NCBI RefSeq assembly: GCF_900187615.1
Contig: NZ_FYDO01000005.1
Location: 124,001 to 188,000 of the forward strand
DNA: 64,000 nt
Direction: 5' to 3'
Source: Pseudomonas sp. Irchel s3f7
GTDB taxonomy: Bacteria > Pseudomonadota > Gammaproteobacteria > Pseudomonadales > Pseudomonadaceae
This document shows positions 10,291 to 19,072 of the stretch, one piece after another. Under the pieces are notes generated by a model, which worked only from the letters and a program-made list of their open reading frames with translations, did not search any database and was not told where the DNA came from. Position numbers and translations under genes: made by a program. Every line of letters starts with the position of its first letter. The stretch's first letter is position 1.

Positions 10291-11073
10291 ATGCAGCTTG
10301 AGTTCCATCAGATCGACGCGTTCAGCGATCAACCTTTCAGTGGTAACCCGGCAATGGTCTATCGGCTCGACACCTGGCTCGCCGATGACTTGATGCAAAA
10401 AATTGCCGCCGAGCACAACCTCGCTGAAACGGCGTTTGTGGTGCGCGAGGGGCAGGTCTGGCACATCCGCTGGTTTACGCCGACTACCGAAGTGCCGCTG
10501 TGTGGTCACGCGACCCTGGCGAGCGCCCACGTGCTGTTCGAGATCTATCAAGAGCCGGTCGAGCGTCTGGATTTCATCTGCAAGTCCGGTCCATTGAGTG
10601 TGACGCGGGAGGGTGGCCGCCTGTGGCTGGATTTTCCGGCCATCCTGCCGTCGCCAGTGGCCGAGACCCTGGAGGTCGAGCGTGCTTTGGGCGTGGAAGC
10701 CATCGAAGTGCTGGCTTCGAATGAATTGTTCGTGGTGCTGGAATCCGAACAAGCCGTGCTCGACTGTAAACCGGACATAGTTGCTCTGGCGAAACTGCCG
10801 TGGTTGGGCGCCATCGTGACGGCGCGGGGCAGCCAGCACGATTTCGTCTCACGCTATTTCGCACCGGCGATTGGCATCAATGAAGATCCCGTGACGGGTT
10901 CAACCCATTGCCTGCTGATTCCGTATTGGTCGAAGCGTTTGGGCAAGTCGAGTCTGACGGCTTTCCAGTGTTCGGCCCGGGGCGGGGAGCTGTTCTGTCA
11001 ACTGGGAGGCGATCGGGTGAGTATTGGCGGGAATGCGACGTTGGTGGCCAGCGGAACCCTGATGTTGGGCTGA
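10291..11073 (+). CDS. PhzF family isomerase/epimerase-like protein
   Basis: The 260-residue product belongs to the PhzF family, which has the two-halved diaminopimelate epimerase fold. The N-terminal QIDAFSDQPFSGNPA, the candidate acid/base Glu at residue 46 in HNLAETAFV, and the strongly conserved PLCGHATLASAHVL are all present, as is the second-half EDPVTGSTHCLL. True PhzF isomerises trans-2,3-dihydro-3-hydroxyanthranilate in phenazine synthesis, but no phz genes surround this one, so it is a family member of unknown substrate. A GGGAGAAGG ribosome site precedes ATG 10291. It may be cotranscribed with ybaK, 100 bases upstream. Confidence 0.9.
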   Translation: MQLEFHQIDAFSDQPFSGNPAMVYRLDTWLADDLMQKIAAEHNLAETAFVVREGQVWHIRWFTPTTEVPLCGHATLASAHVLFEIYQEPVERLDFICKSGPLSVTREGGRLWLDFPAILPSPVAETLEVERALGVEAIEVLASNELFVVLESEQAVLDCKPDIVALAKLPWLGAIVTARGSQHDFVSRYFAPAIGINEDPVTGSTHCLLIPYWSKRLGKSSLTAFQCSARGGELFCQLGGDRVSIGGNATLVASGTLMLG

Positions 11074-11084
11074 CACAGGTCCAT

Positions 11085-11174
11085 TGTAGGAGCGAGCTTG
11101 CTCGCGATAGCGGTGGGTCAGTCAACATCGCTGTTGAATCTGATGCCGCGATCGCGAGCAAGCTCGCTCCTACA
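11085..11174. repeat. REPIN-type inverted pair (TGTAGGAGCGAGCTTGCTCGCGA family)
   Basis: A 24-bp inverted repeat (11085-11108 and 11151-11174) with a variable middle separates the convergent PhzF-like gene and ABC ATPase gene. This is the most frequent REP family in the window; further copies lie near 16.2, 18.3, 42.3 and 52.1 kb. Confidence 0.8.
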
Positions 11175-11188
11175 GGGATTGGGTGTGT

Positions 11189-12298
11189 TCAGTTGGTGGT
11201 GCTGTACCGCCGGACACCGGATTCGATTGCCGGAATCTGCGCCGCCGTGCTGCCGGACGCCTGGAACAACACCAGATGTTCTGCTACGACACGAATGCCC
11301 ACTTGCGCCCCAACCTGACGATCGACATGGCTCGGGAAGATAGATTCCAGCTGCGCGCCGGTTGGCAGCTGCAAGCGATACAGGGTCGATGCACCCTGGA
11401 ACGATTTGCCAACAATCAGCGCCTTCAGTGCGCTGTCTGGCGCATAAACGATGTCGTCCGGACGCAATAACACGTCCACGGCGCCACCAACGGGCCAGGT
11501 GTAGGCGCGATTTCCGCGCAGTTCACCCAACTCGGTCTGCACCGACTCCGGGCTGCTCAACTGGCCGCGAATGAAGTAACCCTGGCCGATGAAGCTGGCG
11601 ACAAATGGCGTCAGCGGTTCGTGATACAGGTTGTAGGGCGTATCCCATTGCTCCAGGCGACCTTCCTTGAACACACCGACATGATCGCTGACGGCAAAGG
11701 CTTCTTCCTGGTCGTGAGTCACCAGAATCGCACTGGTGCCACGGGCCTTGAGAATGTCGCGAACCTCGTGACTTAGCTTGCGGCGCAACTCGCCATCGAG
11801 GTTGGAAAACGGCTCGTCGAGCAACAGCAATTGTGGCTCCGGCGCCAGAGCGCGGGCCAGGGCGACGCGTTGCTGCTGACCACCGGAAAGCTCATGGGGG
11901 AAGCGCTTGCCGAGGCCCTTGAGGTTGACCAGTTCCAGCAACTCTTCGGTCACGCGATCCTTTTGCGGATGTTTGCGGATGCCGAAGGCAATGTTGTCGG
12001 CCACGCTCAGGTGTGGAAACAGCGCGTAGTCCTGGAACACCATGCCGATCCGACGTTTCTCCGGCGCGAGGGTGAAACCGGCGCTGGAAATGGTCTCGCC
12101 GGCGAGCTGGATGTCACCTTCGTGCACCGGTTCGAAGCCGGCAATCGCCCGCAGGGTGGTGGTCTTGCCGCAGCCCGAAGAGCCGAGCAGGCAACCGATG
12201 TCACCGGCGTTCAAATGCAAGTTGAGGTTCTGCACCACGCGCTGGTCTTGATAGCCGCAGGCGAGGTTTCGCAGGTTCAACAGTAATGGCTGGCTCAT
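11189..12298 (-). CDS. ABC transporter ATP-binding protein, FbpC/PotA-like
   Basis: The 369-residue cytoplasmic ATPase has Walker [10 protein letters not shown] at residues 39-47, Q-loop QDYALFPH at about 89-96, signature LSGGQQQR at 137-144 and Walker B LLLLDE at 157-162, followed by a C-terminal TOBE/OB regulatory domain (about 245-369). This layout fits importers of Fe3+, polyamine or thiosulfate type. No permease or binding protein is nearby, so the substrate is unknown. Its ATG overlaps the argF stop codon (ATGA, 12295-12298), so it is translationally coupled to argF; the same arrangement is remembered in P. aeruginosa. Confidence 0.92.
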   Translation of the reverse strand: MSQPLLLNLRNLACGYQDQRVVQNLNLHLNAGDIGCLLGSSGCGKTTTLRAIAGFEPVHEGDIQLAGETISSAGFTLAPEKRRIGMVFQDYALFPHLSVADNIAFGIRKHPQKDRVTEELLELVNLKGLGKRFPHELSGGQQQRVALARALAPEPQLLLLDEPFSNLDGELRRKLSHEVRDILKARGTSAILVTHDQEEAFAVSDHVGVFKEGRLEQWDTPYNLYHEPLTPFVASFIGQGYFIRGQLSSPESVQTELGELRGNRAYTWPVGGAVDVLLRPDDIVYAPDSALKALIVGKSFQGASTLYRLQLPTGAQLESIFPSHVDRQVGAQVGIRVVAEHLVLFQASGSTAAQIPAIESGVRRYSTTN

Positions 12299-13215
12299 GC
12301 GTGGTGATACGCCGGCTCGACGAGAAATTCGAGCAGGGCCTTTTGTGCGTGAAGACGGTTTTCTGCCTGATCCCAAGCCACCGAGCGTTTGTCATCGAGC
12401 AGGTCGACGCTGATCTCTTCGCCTCGGTGTGCGGGCAGGCAATGCATGAACAGAACGTCCGGCGCGGCCAGGTCGAGCAGGGCGCGGTTCACCTGGTACG
12501 GTGCAAACAGCTGAAGGCGCTTGGCGGTTTCTTCTTCCTGGCCCATGGAGGTCCAGACGTCAGTACTCACCAGATGGGCGCCGCGCACGGCGTCCTTCGG
12601 ATCGCGCACGATGGTGACCCGGTCACCGGCCTTGGCCACGAATTCAGGATTGGGCTCGTAGCCTTCCGGGCAGGCAACGCGCAGCTGGAAGTCGAACTGG
12701 ATCGCCGCTTCTATATAGCTGTTGCACATGTTGTTGCCGTCGCCGATCCAGGCCACGGTCTTGCCCTGGATGGAGCCGCGGTGTTCGAGGAAGGTCTGCA
12801 TGTCGGCCAGCAGCTGGCACGGATGCAGGTCATCGGACAGGCCGTTGATCACGGGCACACGGGAGTTTGCCGCGAACTCGGTCAGGTTGCTGTGGGCAAA
12901 GGTACGGATCATCACCGCGTCGAGCATGCTCGACATGACGATGGCGCAGTCGCCGATAGGCTCGCCACGGCCCAGTTGGGTGTCACGGGGCGACAGGAAA
13001 ATCGCCTGGCCGCCGAGCTGGATCATGCCGGCTTCGAACGAGATGCGGGTGCGGGTCGAGGACTTCTCGAAAATCATCCCGAGCACGCGGTTTTTCAGGG
13101 GCTCGAACAGTACGCCGCGGTTACGCAGGTCCTTGAGCTCAACGCCTCGACGGATCACGCTGACCAGCTCTTCGGGCGTGCAATCCATCAGGGAGAGAAA
13201 GTGCCTTGCGCTCAT
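12295..13215 (-). CDS. argF: Ornithine carbamoyltransferase, anabolic
   Basis: The 306-residue enzyme condenses ornithine and carbamoyl phosphate to citrulline in arginine synthesis. The carbamoyl-phosphate site SSTRTR is near residues 52-57, the HPCQ motif appears in [11 protein letters not shown], and the ornithine-site HCLP motif in MHCLPAHRG. The length and the N-terminus MSARHFL match the anabolic ArgF of pseudomonads rather than the larger catabolic ArcB. A second ATG directly upstream (13218) could also be used; the ribosome site AAGG suits either. It heads an operon with an ABC ATPase gene and has a clear ArgR operator over its promoter. Confidence 0.96.
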   Translation of the reverse strand: MSARHFLSLMDCTPEELVSVIRRGVELKDLRNRGVLFEPLKNRVLGMIFEKSSTRTRISFEAGMIQLGGQAIFLSPRDTQLGRGEPIGDCAIVMSSMLDAVMIRTFAHSNLTEFAANSRVPVINGLSDDLHPCQLLADMQTFLEHRGSIQGKTVAWIGDGNNMCNSYIEAAIQFDFQLRVACPEGYEPNPEFVAKAGDRVTIVRDPKDAVRGAHLVSTDVWTSMGQEEETAKRLQLFAPYQVNRALLDLAAPDVLFMHCLPAHRGEEISVDLLDDKRSVAWDQAENRLHAQKALLEFLVEPAYHHA

Positions 13216-13320
13216 CATTGACTACCTTTTTGCTACAAACCGCAGATGCTCAAAGCCTTGTTTAACGGAACAACGGGCGAGACCTGCGGCGTAAGCCGCA
13301 CGGGGCGACGAAATAGGGGA

Positions 13321-13357
13321 AGGCGCGATCTTATAATTAAATGTCGCGTCTTACCAA
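13321..13357 (-). promoter_or_regulatory. argF promoter overlapped by tandem ArgR half-sites
   Basis: On the plus strand, TGTCGC-N8-AA at 13342-13357 fits the remembered P. aeruginosa ArgR half-site exactly. A second, weaker copy, AGGCGC-N8-AA (13321-13336), stands exactly 21 bp away with the expected 5-bp gap. On the minus strand, the candidate promoter is -35 TTGGTA (13352-13357), a 16-bp spacer and -10 TATAAG (13330-13335), fully inside the operator. This geometry predicts arginine repression of argF. Confidence 0.7.
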
Positions 13358-13666
13358 TAGGGCTACAGTTTTAGGGGATTTCAGAGGGGCTAAGGGATCA
13401 CCGCAGTAGCGCTTTTGAAGCCTGTTTCCTGACAGCAGCGGCTCATTTGTACACTGGCCTCTCGGGGCTTGGCAATCAAACGAGGCGGGGAGGGTGCAAT
13501 TGGCGGTTGTTTTCTGACCTTTGGTCCGACGCTTACCAACGGTCATCGGCTGTCCTGATAGCCGCCGATTCACAAGACGAACGTCGCTGGCGCGGTGGCA
13601 GGTCTGGCGCCATAGTTTTGCTCCCGAGGCAAACATTGCCCGCCCAGAACAAGACAGAGACTGGCC
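13358..13666. other. Intergenic region between argF and the molybdopterin oxidoreductase gene
   Basis: About 309 bases separate the divergent genes. Apart from the argF promoter at its left end I see no gene, tRNA or known riboswitch. Short inverted repeats are present (for example around 13552-13572, ATCGGCTGTCCTGATAGCCG), but nothing I can name. A small open frame at 13447-13707 lacks a ribosome site and family likeness. Confidence 0.4.
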
Positions 13667-15775
13667 ATGACCAAGACTCTCCATCACCGTGCGTGTCACC
13701 TGTGTGAAGCCATCTGTGGCCTGACCATCGAAACCACCCAGGCCGAAGACGGCAAAGTGCAGATCACTTCGATCAAGGGTGATCCGCTTGACACCTTCAG
13801 TCGCGGGCACATTTGCCCCAAGGCTGTCGCACTGCAAGACATCCAGAACGATCCGGACCGCCTGCATCAGCCCATGCAGCGGGTGGGCAACGAATGGCAG
13901 CCCATCGAGTGGGAAGCGGCGTTCAACCTGGTCGCCGAGCGCCTGGCGGTCATTCAGGAACATCACGGGCAGAACGCTGTGGCGGTCTATCAGGGCAATC
14001 CGAGCGTGCATAACTACGGGTTGATGACCCACAGCAATTATTTTCTCGGCCTGCTGAAAACCCGTAACCGGTTTTCCGCCACTTCGGTCGACCAATTGCC
14101 CCATCATTTGACCAGTCATTTGATGTACGGCCACGGCTTGCTGTTGCCGATCCCCGATATCGATCACACCGACTTCATGCTGATTCTCGGCGGCAACCCG
14201 CTGGCCTCGAACGGCAGCATCATGACGGTGCCGGATGTGGAAAAACGCTTGAAAGCGATTCAGGCCCGGGGTGGCAAAGTGGTGGTGGTCGACCCGCGTC
14301 GCAGCGAAACCGCTGCCATTGCCGATCAGCATTTGTTCGTACGCCCCGGTGGCGATGCGGCTTTGTTGTTCGGTGTTCTCAACACCCTGTTCGCAGAAGG
14401 GCTAACCCGCGACAGCCATTTGCCGGTGGACGGTCTGGATGACGTGCGTGGGGCTATCGCCACCTTCACCGCTGAAGCCATGAGCCCACTGTGCGCCGTG
14501 CCGGCCGTGCAAATCCGCCAGTTGGCGCGAGACTTCGCTGCAGCGCCGAGCGCGGTTTGCTACGGCCGCATGGGGGTTTCGACCCAAGCCTTCGGCACGC
14601 TGTGCCATTGGCTGGTGCAGTTGATCAACCTGGTCACCGGCAACCTCGACCGCGTTGGCGGTGCGTTGTGCACCGAGCCGGCGGTGGACCTGGTGGCCTC
14701 GACATCGGGCGGGCATTTCAATCTGTGGCAGAGTCGGGTGTCAGGTCGCCCGGAATATGCGGGTGAATTGCCGGTGTCGGCGCTGGCCGAGGAAATGCTT
14801 ACTGAAGGGGAAGGGCAGGTCCGCGCGCTGATCACCGTGGCGGGCAACCCGGTGCTGTCCACACCCAACGGCCGAAAACTCGAACAGGCGCTCGATGGTC
14901 TGGAATTCATGGTCAGTATCGATCTGTACATCAATGAAACCACGCGTTATGCCGACCTGATCCTGCCGTCCACCTCGGCGCTGGAAAACGATCATTACGA
15001 CACGACGTTCAATATGTTTGCGGTGCGTAACGTCAGCCGCTTCAACCGCGCAATCCTCGCCAAACCTGAAGGCGCGCTGCACGACTGGGAAATCTTCGTC
15101 GGGCTGGCCAAGGCGTTCGCCGCTCGAACCAACAAGGAGCTGAAACCTACCATTGCTCCGGCGCAAATGATCGATCGTGGACTGCGCATGGGGATGTATG
15201 GAGACGCGTCGGCGCACAAGCTGTCGTTGGATACTTTGTTCGATCATCCCCATGGTGTCGATCTGGGTGCGCTCAAGCCCAACCTTGTGTCACGCCTGAA
15301 AACCGCCAATCAGCGAGTCCAGGCCGCTCCTGCCGCGATCCTTGCCGACCTGGCACGCTTCGCCGCCTTGCAGGCACCGGCTGCCGATGAGTTGCTGATG
15401 ATCGGTCGACGCCACGTACGCAGCAACAATTCGTGGATGCACAACTATCATCGCCTCGTGAAGGGCAAGCCGCGTCATCAGTTGCTGATGCATCCGGACG
15501 ATCTGGCCAGTCGCGGGCTTAATGACGGGCAGCGGGTGCGGATCAGTTCGCGGGTTGGCGTGATCGAGGTCGAAGTGCTCGGTAGTCTGGACATGATGAA
15601 AGGTGTGGTCAGCCTGCCGCACGGTTGGGGTCATGCCCGACCTGGCGTGCAAATGGCGATTGCCAGCAGTCAGCCGGGTTCCAGCGCCAATGACCTCACG
15701 GACGAATGCCAACTGGACGAGTTGTCCGGGAACGCGGCGCTCAACGGTGTGCCGGTGACAGTGGTCGCGGCGTGA
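13667..15775 (+). CDS. Molybdopterin oxidoreductase (DMSO reductase superfamily)
   Basis: The 702-residue product is a soluble catalytic subunit of the molybdo-bis-MGD family. An N-terminal [4Fe-4S] site is formed by C10, C13, C17 and C50 (CHLCEAIC and HICPKA). The Mo-cofactor domains follow, with NPSVHNYG, ILGGNPLASNGSI and DPRRSETA, and the C-terminal dinucleotide-binding domain (about 580-702) contains SSRVGVIEVEV and SLPHGWGH. There is no twin-arginine signal, so it should stay in the cytoplasm. No partner subunits are adjacent; it resembles single-gene formate-dehydrogenase-like or assimilatory types, but the substrate is unknown. ATG 13667 is preferred because the iron-sulfur motif begins 10 residues later. 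Confidence 0.9.
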   Translation: MTKTLHHRACHLCEAICGLTIETTQAEDGKVQITSIKGDPLDTFSRGHICPKAVALQDIQNDPDRLHQPMQRVGNEWQPIEWEAAFNLVAERLAVIQEHHGQNAVAVYQGNPSVHNYGLMTHSNYFLGLLKTRNRFSATSVDQLPHHLTSHLMYGHGLLLPIPDIDHTDFMLILGGNPLASNGSIMTVPDVEKRLKAIQARGGKVVVVDPRRSETAAIADQHLFVRPGGDAALLFGVLNTLFAEGLTRDSHLPVDGLDDVRGAIATFTAEAMSPLCAVPAVQIRQLARDFAAAPSAVCYGRMGVSTQAFGTLCHWLVQLINLVTGNLDRVGGALCTEPAVDLVASTSGGHFNLWQSRVSGRPEYAGELPVSALAEEMLTEGEGQVRALITVAGNPVLSTPNGRKLEQALDGLEFMVSIDLYINETTRYADLILPSTSALENDHYDTTFNMFAVRNVSRFNRAILAKPEGALHDWEIFVGLAKAFAARTNKELKPTIAPAQMIDRGLRMGMYGDASAHKLSLDTLFDHPHGVDLGALKPNLVSRLKTANQRVQAAPAAILADLARFAALQAPAADELLMIGRRHVRSNNSWMHNYHRLVKGKPRHQLLMHPDDLASRGLNDGQRVRISSRVGVIEVEVLGSLDMMKGVVSLPHGWGHARPGVQMAIASSQPGSSANDLTDECQLDELSGNAALNGVPVTVVAA

Positions 15776-15872
15776 TTTAGTCTGACGGAGAGACCGAGCA
15801 GGGGGCTCGGCTTTCCGTTACAATGCGCCACCGTGCCGACCCGTGAGTCGGAAAGTTCAGCCGAGGTGCTCC

Positions 15873-16214
15873 ATGGATATCATCGAAACGATTAAAGAGC
15901 AGATTGCCAATAACACCATTCTGCTTTACATGAAAGGCTCGCCGAATGCCCCGCAGTGTGGCTTCTCCGCGAAAGCTGCGCAGGCCGTGATGGCGTGTGG
16001 CGAGAAGTTTGCGTACGTGGACATCCTGCAGAACCCGGAAATCCGCGCCAACCTGCCAAAATACGCCAACTGGCCAACCTTCCCGCAACTGTGGGTTGGC
16101 GGTGAGCTGGTCGGCGGTAGCGACATCATGACCGAGATGGCTGCAGACGGTTCGCTGCAAACCACCATCAAGGCCGCTGTTGAAGCCGCTGCTGCCAACA
16201 AGTCCGAAGCCTGA
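15873..16214 (+). CDS. grxD: Monothiol glutaredoxin GrxD
   Basis: The 113-residue product has the CGFS active site at residues 29-32, the mark of class II monothiol glutaredoxins that bind and pass on [2Fe-2S] clusters with glutathione. The remaining fold residues WPTFPQLWVGGELVGGSDI (the GSH-binding TFP and GG-D segments) are intact. ATG 15873 follows a GAGGTG ribosome site; an upstream in-frame start has no support. It neighbours bacterioferritin and its ferredoxin, so an iron-homeostasis setting is plausible. A TACAAT hexamer at 15819-15824 could be its -10. Confidence 0.95.
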   Translation: MDIIETIKEQIANNTILLYMKGSPNAPQCGFSAKAAQAVMACGEKFAYVDILQNPEIRANLPKYANWPTFPQLWVGGELVGGSDIMTEMAADGSLQTTIKAAVEAAAANKSEA

Positions 16215-16224
16215 TTTGGCTTTA

Positions 16225-16324
16225 TGTAGGAGCGAGCTTGCTCGCGATGGACTCAAGAACACCGCGGGGAATCAGACTCCCCGCGTTATCGTTGACCACC
16301 ATCGTGAGCAAGCTCGCTCCTACA
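16225..16324. repeat. REPIN-type inverted pair (TGTAGGAGCGAGCTTGCTCGCGA family)
   Basis: A 26-bp inverted repeat with one mismatch (16225-16250 and 16299-16324) encloses a further GC hairpin at 16263-16285. It starts 10 bases past the grxD stop codon. Confidence 0.8.
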
Positions 16325-16342
16325 GTAAAAGCAGCAGGCACA

Positions 16343-16380
16343 AAAAAGCCCCGTCTCTTCAAAAGAGTGCGGGGCTTTTT
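16343..16380. terminator. Bidirectional Rho-independent terminator (grxD / bfr)
   Basis: The A-rich arm plus GCCCCG-TCTCTT pairs with AAGAG-TGCGGGGC followed by a T-run. It lies between convergent grxD and bfr and has both an upstream A-tract and a downstream T-tract. Confidence 0.85.
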
Positions 16381-16406
16381 ATTGCATCGAGATTAGCGGT
16401 ACGACG

Positions 16407-16883
16407 TTATTCGTCTTCGCCCATCTGCGATTGCAGATAGTTTTCAAGACCTACTTTATCGATCAGGCCCAGTTGGGTTTCCAGCCAGTCGATATGTTCT
16501 TCCTCTGACTCAAGGATATCTTCAAGCAGTTCACGGCTACCGAAGTCGCCGACGGTTTCGCAATGAGCGATGGCGACTTTCAGGTCAGCGTGGCCGGTTT
16601 TCTCGATGCGCAGGTCGCACTCAAGCATTTCCTTGGTGTGTTCACCGATGTGCAGCTTGCCCAGGTCCTGGACGTTCGGCAGGCCTTCAAGGAACAGAAT
16701 GCGCTTGATCAGCTTGTCCGCGTGCTTCATCTCGTCGATGGATTCGTGGTACTCGTGTTTGCCGAGCTTGTTCAGACCCCAATCTTCGTACATGCGCGCA
16801 TGCAGGAAATATTGATTGATCGCGACCAGTTCATTGGCAAGGATCTTGTTGAGATGCTGGATGACTGTAACGTCGCCTTTCAT
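16407..16883 (-). CDS. bfr: Bacterioferritin (haem-binding, ferroxidase-active)
   Basis: The 158-residue subunit should form the 24-mer iron store. All ferroxidase ligands are present at the usual numbers (E18, E51, H54, E94, E127, H130), and the haem-ligating Met is M52. This matches the BfrB-type protein of P. aeruginosa. ATG 16883 ([12 protein letters not shown]) is supported by homology. The gene for its ferredoxin partner Bfd lies just upstream in the same orientation, with about 200 bases between the two. Bfd reduces the mineral core to mobilise iron. A separate promoter upstream of bfr seems likely because bfd has its own terminator. Confidence 0.97.
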   Translation of the reverse strand: MKGDVTVIQHLNKILANELVAINQYFLHARMYEDWGLNKLGKHEYHESIDEMKHADKLIKRILFLEGLPNVQDLGKLHIGEHTKEMLECDLRIEKTGHADLKVAIAHCETVGDFGSRELLEDILESEEEHIDWLETQLGLIDKVGLENYLQSQMGEDE

Positions 16884-17040
16884 GATGGGGTCCTGCCCTG
16901 TATTAACTGTCTAATTGTCAGAGTTTGGGCCGCGCATTTAATAGTGTCAAACCTAAGTTATTGAAACTTATATGAAAATTAATCGGAATAAGAATGTTTT
17001 TGTTCCGCGTCTAGCGCATAACTGATTGATTTTCGGGCAT

Positions 17041-17069
17041 AAAAAAACCGGACATGAGTCCGGTTCTTT
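17041..17069 (-). terminator. Rho-independent terminator of bfd
   Basis: An 8-bp stem AACCGGAC / GTCCGGTT with an ATGA loop is followed, on the minus strand, by a run of T residues. It ends the bfd transcript 13 bases after the stop codon. Confidence 0.75.
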
Positions 17070-17081
17070 GGAATTCGGTAT

Positions 17082-17300
17082 TTAGGCGGCTGTAAATTCT
17101 GCAGGAAAGGGAATCGCTGCTTGAGCCGTTTGCAGTTTGGTCAGCGTTTCGCGAACCACTTCCTTGGCGAGGCAGGCACATTTACCGCATTGACTGGCAA
17201 CGCCGGTGGCCACGCGGACTTCCTTGTAGCTGCAGCATCCTTCATAGATCGCATCGCGGATTTGACCGTCGGTGACACCAGTGCAGAGGCAAACATACAT
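17082..17300 (-). CDS. bfd: Bacterioferritin-associated ferredoxin Bfd
   Basis: The 72-residue [2Fe-2S] protein starts MYVCLCTGVTDGQIRDAI. The four cluster cysteines are C4, C6, C38 and C41, in the CxC...CGKC arrangement of Bfd. It binds bacterioferritin and delivers electrons to its haem so that stored Fe3+ leaves as Fe2+. A longer open frame runs upstream to 17474, but the added residues are unrelated and would cross the Fur-box region, so ATG 17300 is used. Iron repression is expected from the Fur box 55-75 bases upstream. Its stop precedes the terminator at 17041-17069. Confidence 0.95.
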   Translation of the reverse strand: MYVCLCTGVTDGQIRDAIYEGCCSYKEVRVATGVASQCGKCACLAKEVVRETLTKLQTAQAAIPFPAEFTAA

Positions 17301-17354
17301 AAGAGAAGACCGTCGCTTGTTTATGTCTCGATTGCGATGGATCTTAATGTTAAC

Positions 17355-17373
17355 GAGAATGATTGTCAAAGTG
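17355..17373 (-). promoter_or_regulatory. Predicted Fur box upstream of bfd
   Basis: The 19-mer beginning GAGAATGATTGTCA matches the Fur consensus GATAATGATWATCATTATC at 13 of 19 positions by eye, with the first half nearly perfect. It lies about 55 bases before bfd, and bfd is iron-repressed in related species. Confidence 0.6.
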
Positions 17374-17482
17374 GTTTCTGAGCACTTATGGTCATAAGGG
17401 CAGGTGACTGACGAACGGTTTGTTTCTGAAAAATGGTGACGAGCCGTCTGTGTGGATTTTAGCGTCGAGGACAAAAACAGCT

Positions 17483-17510
17483 AAGACAGGTCAAACACGC
17501 GGTGTATGAT
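17483..17510 (+). promoter_or_regulatory. Possible sigma70 promoter of the peroxiredoxin gene
   Basis: AAGACA (17483-17488), a 16-bp spacer and TATGAT (17505-17510) stand about 100 bases before the peroxiredoxin ATG. The rest of the 312-base gap between bfd and this gene holds the Fur box and no further gene. Confidence 0.4.
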
Positions 17511-17612
17511 GGCCGGTCTTTGCGACTCGGGTTCGTGTCACAGGGCTGTCGCCTGAGGGTGGCAGGCTGGTGCGAACCTTGTTCTTCACGCTATTACACC
17601 AGGAGATATCCA

Positions 17613-18215
17613 ATGAGCGTACTCGTAGGCAAACAAGCCCCTGACTTCACCGTACCGGCCGTACTCGGCAATGGCGAGATCGTTGACAGCTTCACCCTGT
17701 CCTCGGCCATCAAAGGCAAATACGGCCTGGTGTTCTTCTACCCGCTGGACTTCACCTTCGTTTGCCCGTCCGAGCTGATTGCTCTGGACAACCGCATGGC
17801 TGATTTCAAGGCCCGCAACGTTGAAGTGATCGCTGTTTCGATCGATTCGCACTTCACCCACAACGCATGGCGCAACACTCCAGTGAACAATGGCGGTATC
17901 GGCCAGGTTCGCTACACCATGGCTGCTGACATCAAGCAGGACATCATGAAGGCCTACGACGTTCAGTCCGCTGACGGCGTTGCTTTCCGTGGCGCGTTCC
18001 TGATCGACGACAAAGGCGTTGTCCGTTCGCAGATCATCAACGACCTGCCGCTGGGCCGTAACATGGAAGAGCTGATCCGTCTGGTCGACGCTCTGCAATT
18101 CCACGAAGAGCACGGCGAAGTCTGCCCTGCCAACTGGAAGAAAGGCGACAAAGGCATGAACGCTTCGCCAGAAGGCGTTGCGGCTTACCTGACCGAGCAC
18201 GCTGCCGCTCTGTAA
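17613..18215 (+). CDS. 2-Cys peroxiredoxin (AhpC/TSA family)
   Basis: The 200-residue product is a typical 2-Cys peroxiredoxin. The peroxidatic Cys is C51 in FTFVCPSE and the resolving Cys lies in GEVCPANW near residue 170. It reduces H2O2 and alkyl hydroperoxides using a thioredoxin- or AhpF-type donor. ATG 17613 has an AGGAG ribosome site 7 bases upstream, and this start gives the family length; the in-frame upstream extension is not family-like. Its own terminator follows. No ahpF is adjacent, so it is likely the stand-alone, thioredoxin-linked type seen beside bfd in P. aeruginosa rather than AhpC of the ahpCF pair. Confidence 0.93.
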   Translation: MSVLVGKQAPDFTVPAVLGNGEIVDSFTLSSAIKGKYGLVFFYPLDFTFVCPSELIALDNRMADFKARNVEVIAVSIDSHFTHNAWRNTPVNNGGIGQVRYTMAADIKQDIMKAYDVQSADGVAFRGAFLIDDKGVVRSQIINDLPLGRNMEELIRLVDALQFHEEHGEVCPANWKKGDKGMNASPEGVAAYLTEHAAAL

Positions 18216-18231
18216 GGCACGCTCCAGGTAC

Positions 18232-18263
18232 AAAAAAACCGGCCTTCGAGGCCGGTTTTTTTA
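18232..18263 (+). terminator. Rho-independent terminator of the peroxiredoxin gene
   Basis: The stem ACCGGCC / GGCCGGT with a TTCGA loop is followed by seven T residues. It starts 17 bases past the stop codon. Confidence 0.85.
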
Positions 18264-18283
18264 TGGGCGTTTTTTGTGTTCTC

Positions 18284-18383
18284 TGTAGGAGCAAGCTTGC
18301 TCGCGATGGGCTTGAGAGCGCCGCTGGGTATCAGGCTCCCAGCGTCATCGTTGACGACCATCGCGAGCGGGCTCGCTCCTACA
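18284..18383. repeat. REPIN-type inverted pair (TGTAGGAGCGAGC-type family)
   Basis: Two 26-base arms (18284-18309 and 18358-18383), inverted with a few mismatches, enclose a GCTGGG/CCCAGC hairpin. It lies between the convergent peroxiredoxin and rnt genes and reaches to 12 bases from the rnt stop codon. Confidence 0.75.
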
Positions 18384-18394
18384 GACAAGCCAGA

Positions 18395-19072
18395 TCAATC
18401 GTCGAAGTCTTCCCAGCCGCCCATCTGTTTCCAGCGATTGACGATGCCGCAGAACAGCTCGGCGGTCTTCTCGGTGTCATAGCGAGCTGAGTGAGCCTCG
18501 CGACCGTCGAAGTCAATGTCCGCTGCCTGGCAGGCCTTGGCCAGTACGGTCTGGCCGTAAGCGAGGCCGGCGAGCGTTGCGGTATCGAAGCTGGAGAACG
18601 GATGAAACGGGTTGCGTTTCATGTCCAGGCGCGCAACGGCGGCGTTCAGGAAGCCCAGGTCGAAGCTGCTGTTGTGCCCGACCAGGATCGCCCGTTTGCA
18701 GCCGTTGGCTTTCAGCGCTTTACGCACGCCACGGAAGATATCGTTCAGCGCCGATTCTTCACTCACCGCCATGCGCAGCGGGTGGTCGAGTTTGATCCCG
18801 GTGAACTCAAGCGCTGCCGCTTCGATGTTCGCGCCTTCGAACGGCTCGACACGGAAGAAGTAGGTGTGATCAGGGTAAACGAAGCCCTTTTCATCCATCG
18901 CGATGGTGGTCGCGGCGATTTCCAGCAGGGCGTCGGTGGCCGAGTTGAAACCACCGGTTTCTACGTCGACGACAACTGGCAGGTAGCCACGAAACCGTGC
19001 GGCCATCGGGTGACGGGAACCGCCGCCACCGCCTTGACCTTCCTGTTCGTCGTCGAAATGGTCTTCACTCAC
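18395..19072 (-). CDS. rnt: Ribonuclease T
   Basis: The 225-residue product is a DEDDh 3'-5' exoribonuclease that trims the CCA end of tRNA and finishes 5S and 23S rRNA ends. Exo motif I is [11 protein letters not shown], Exo II is HNSSFDLGF, and Exo III is [13 protein letters not shown] with the catalytic His and Asp. A glycine- and acid-rich N-terminal extension (residues 1-22) precedes the domain. Its ATG overlaps the pyrC stop by 4 bases, so the two are translationally coupled in the order pyrC-rnt. Confidence 0.96.
   Translation of the reverse strand: MSEDHFDDEQEGQGGGGGSRHPMAARFRGYLPVVVDVETGGFNSATDALLEIAATTIAMDEKGFVYPDHTYFFRVEPFEGANIEAAALEFTGIKLDHPLRMAVSEESALNDIFRGVRKALKANGCKRAILVGHNSSFDLGFLNAAVARLDMKRNPFHPFSSFDTATLAGLAYGQTVLAKACQAADIDFDGREAHSARYDTEKTAELFCGIVNRWKQMGGWEDFDD

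Noticed and set aside
10291..11073. PhzF-like gene as a sign of phenazine synthesis
   Set aside because: No other phz gene lies nearby; PhzF relatives are common in non-producers.
13447..13707. Open frame of 86 codons before the molybdopterin oxidoreductase gene
   Set aside because: No ribosome site, odd composition, and it overlaps the true start of the next gene.
17301..17474. N-terminal extension of Bfd to 130 residues
   Set aside because: The added stretch crosses the predicted Fur box, and Bfd homologues start at MYVCLC.
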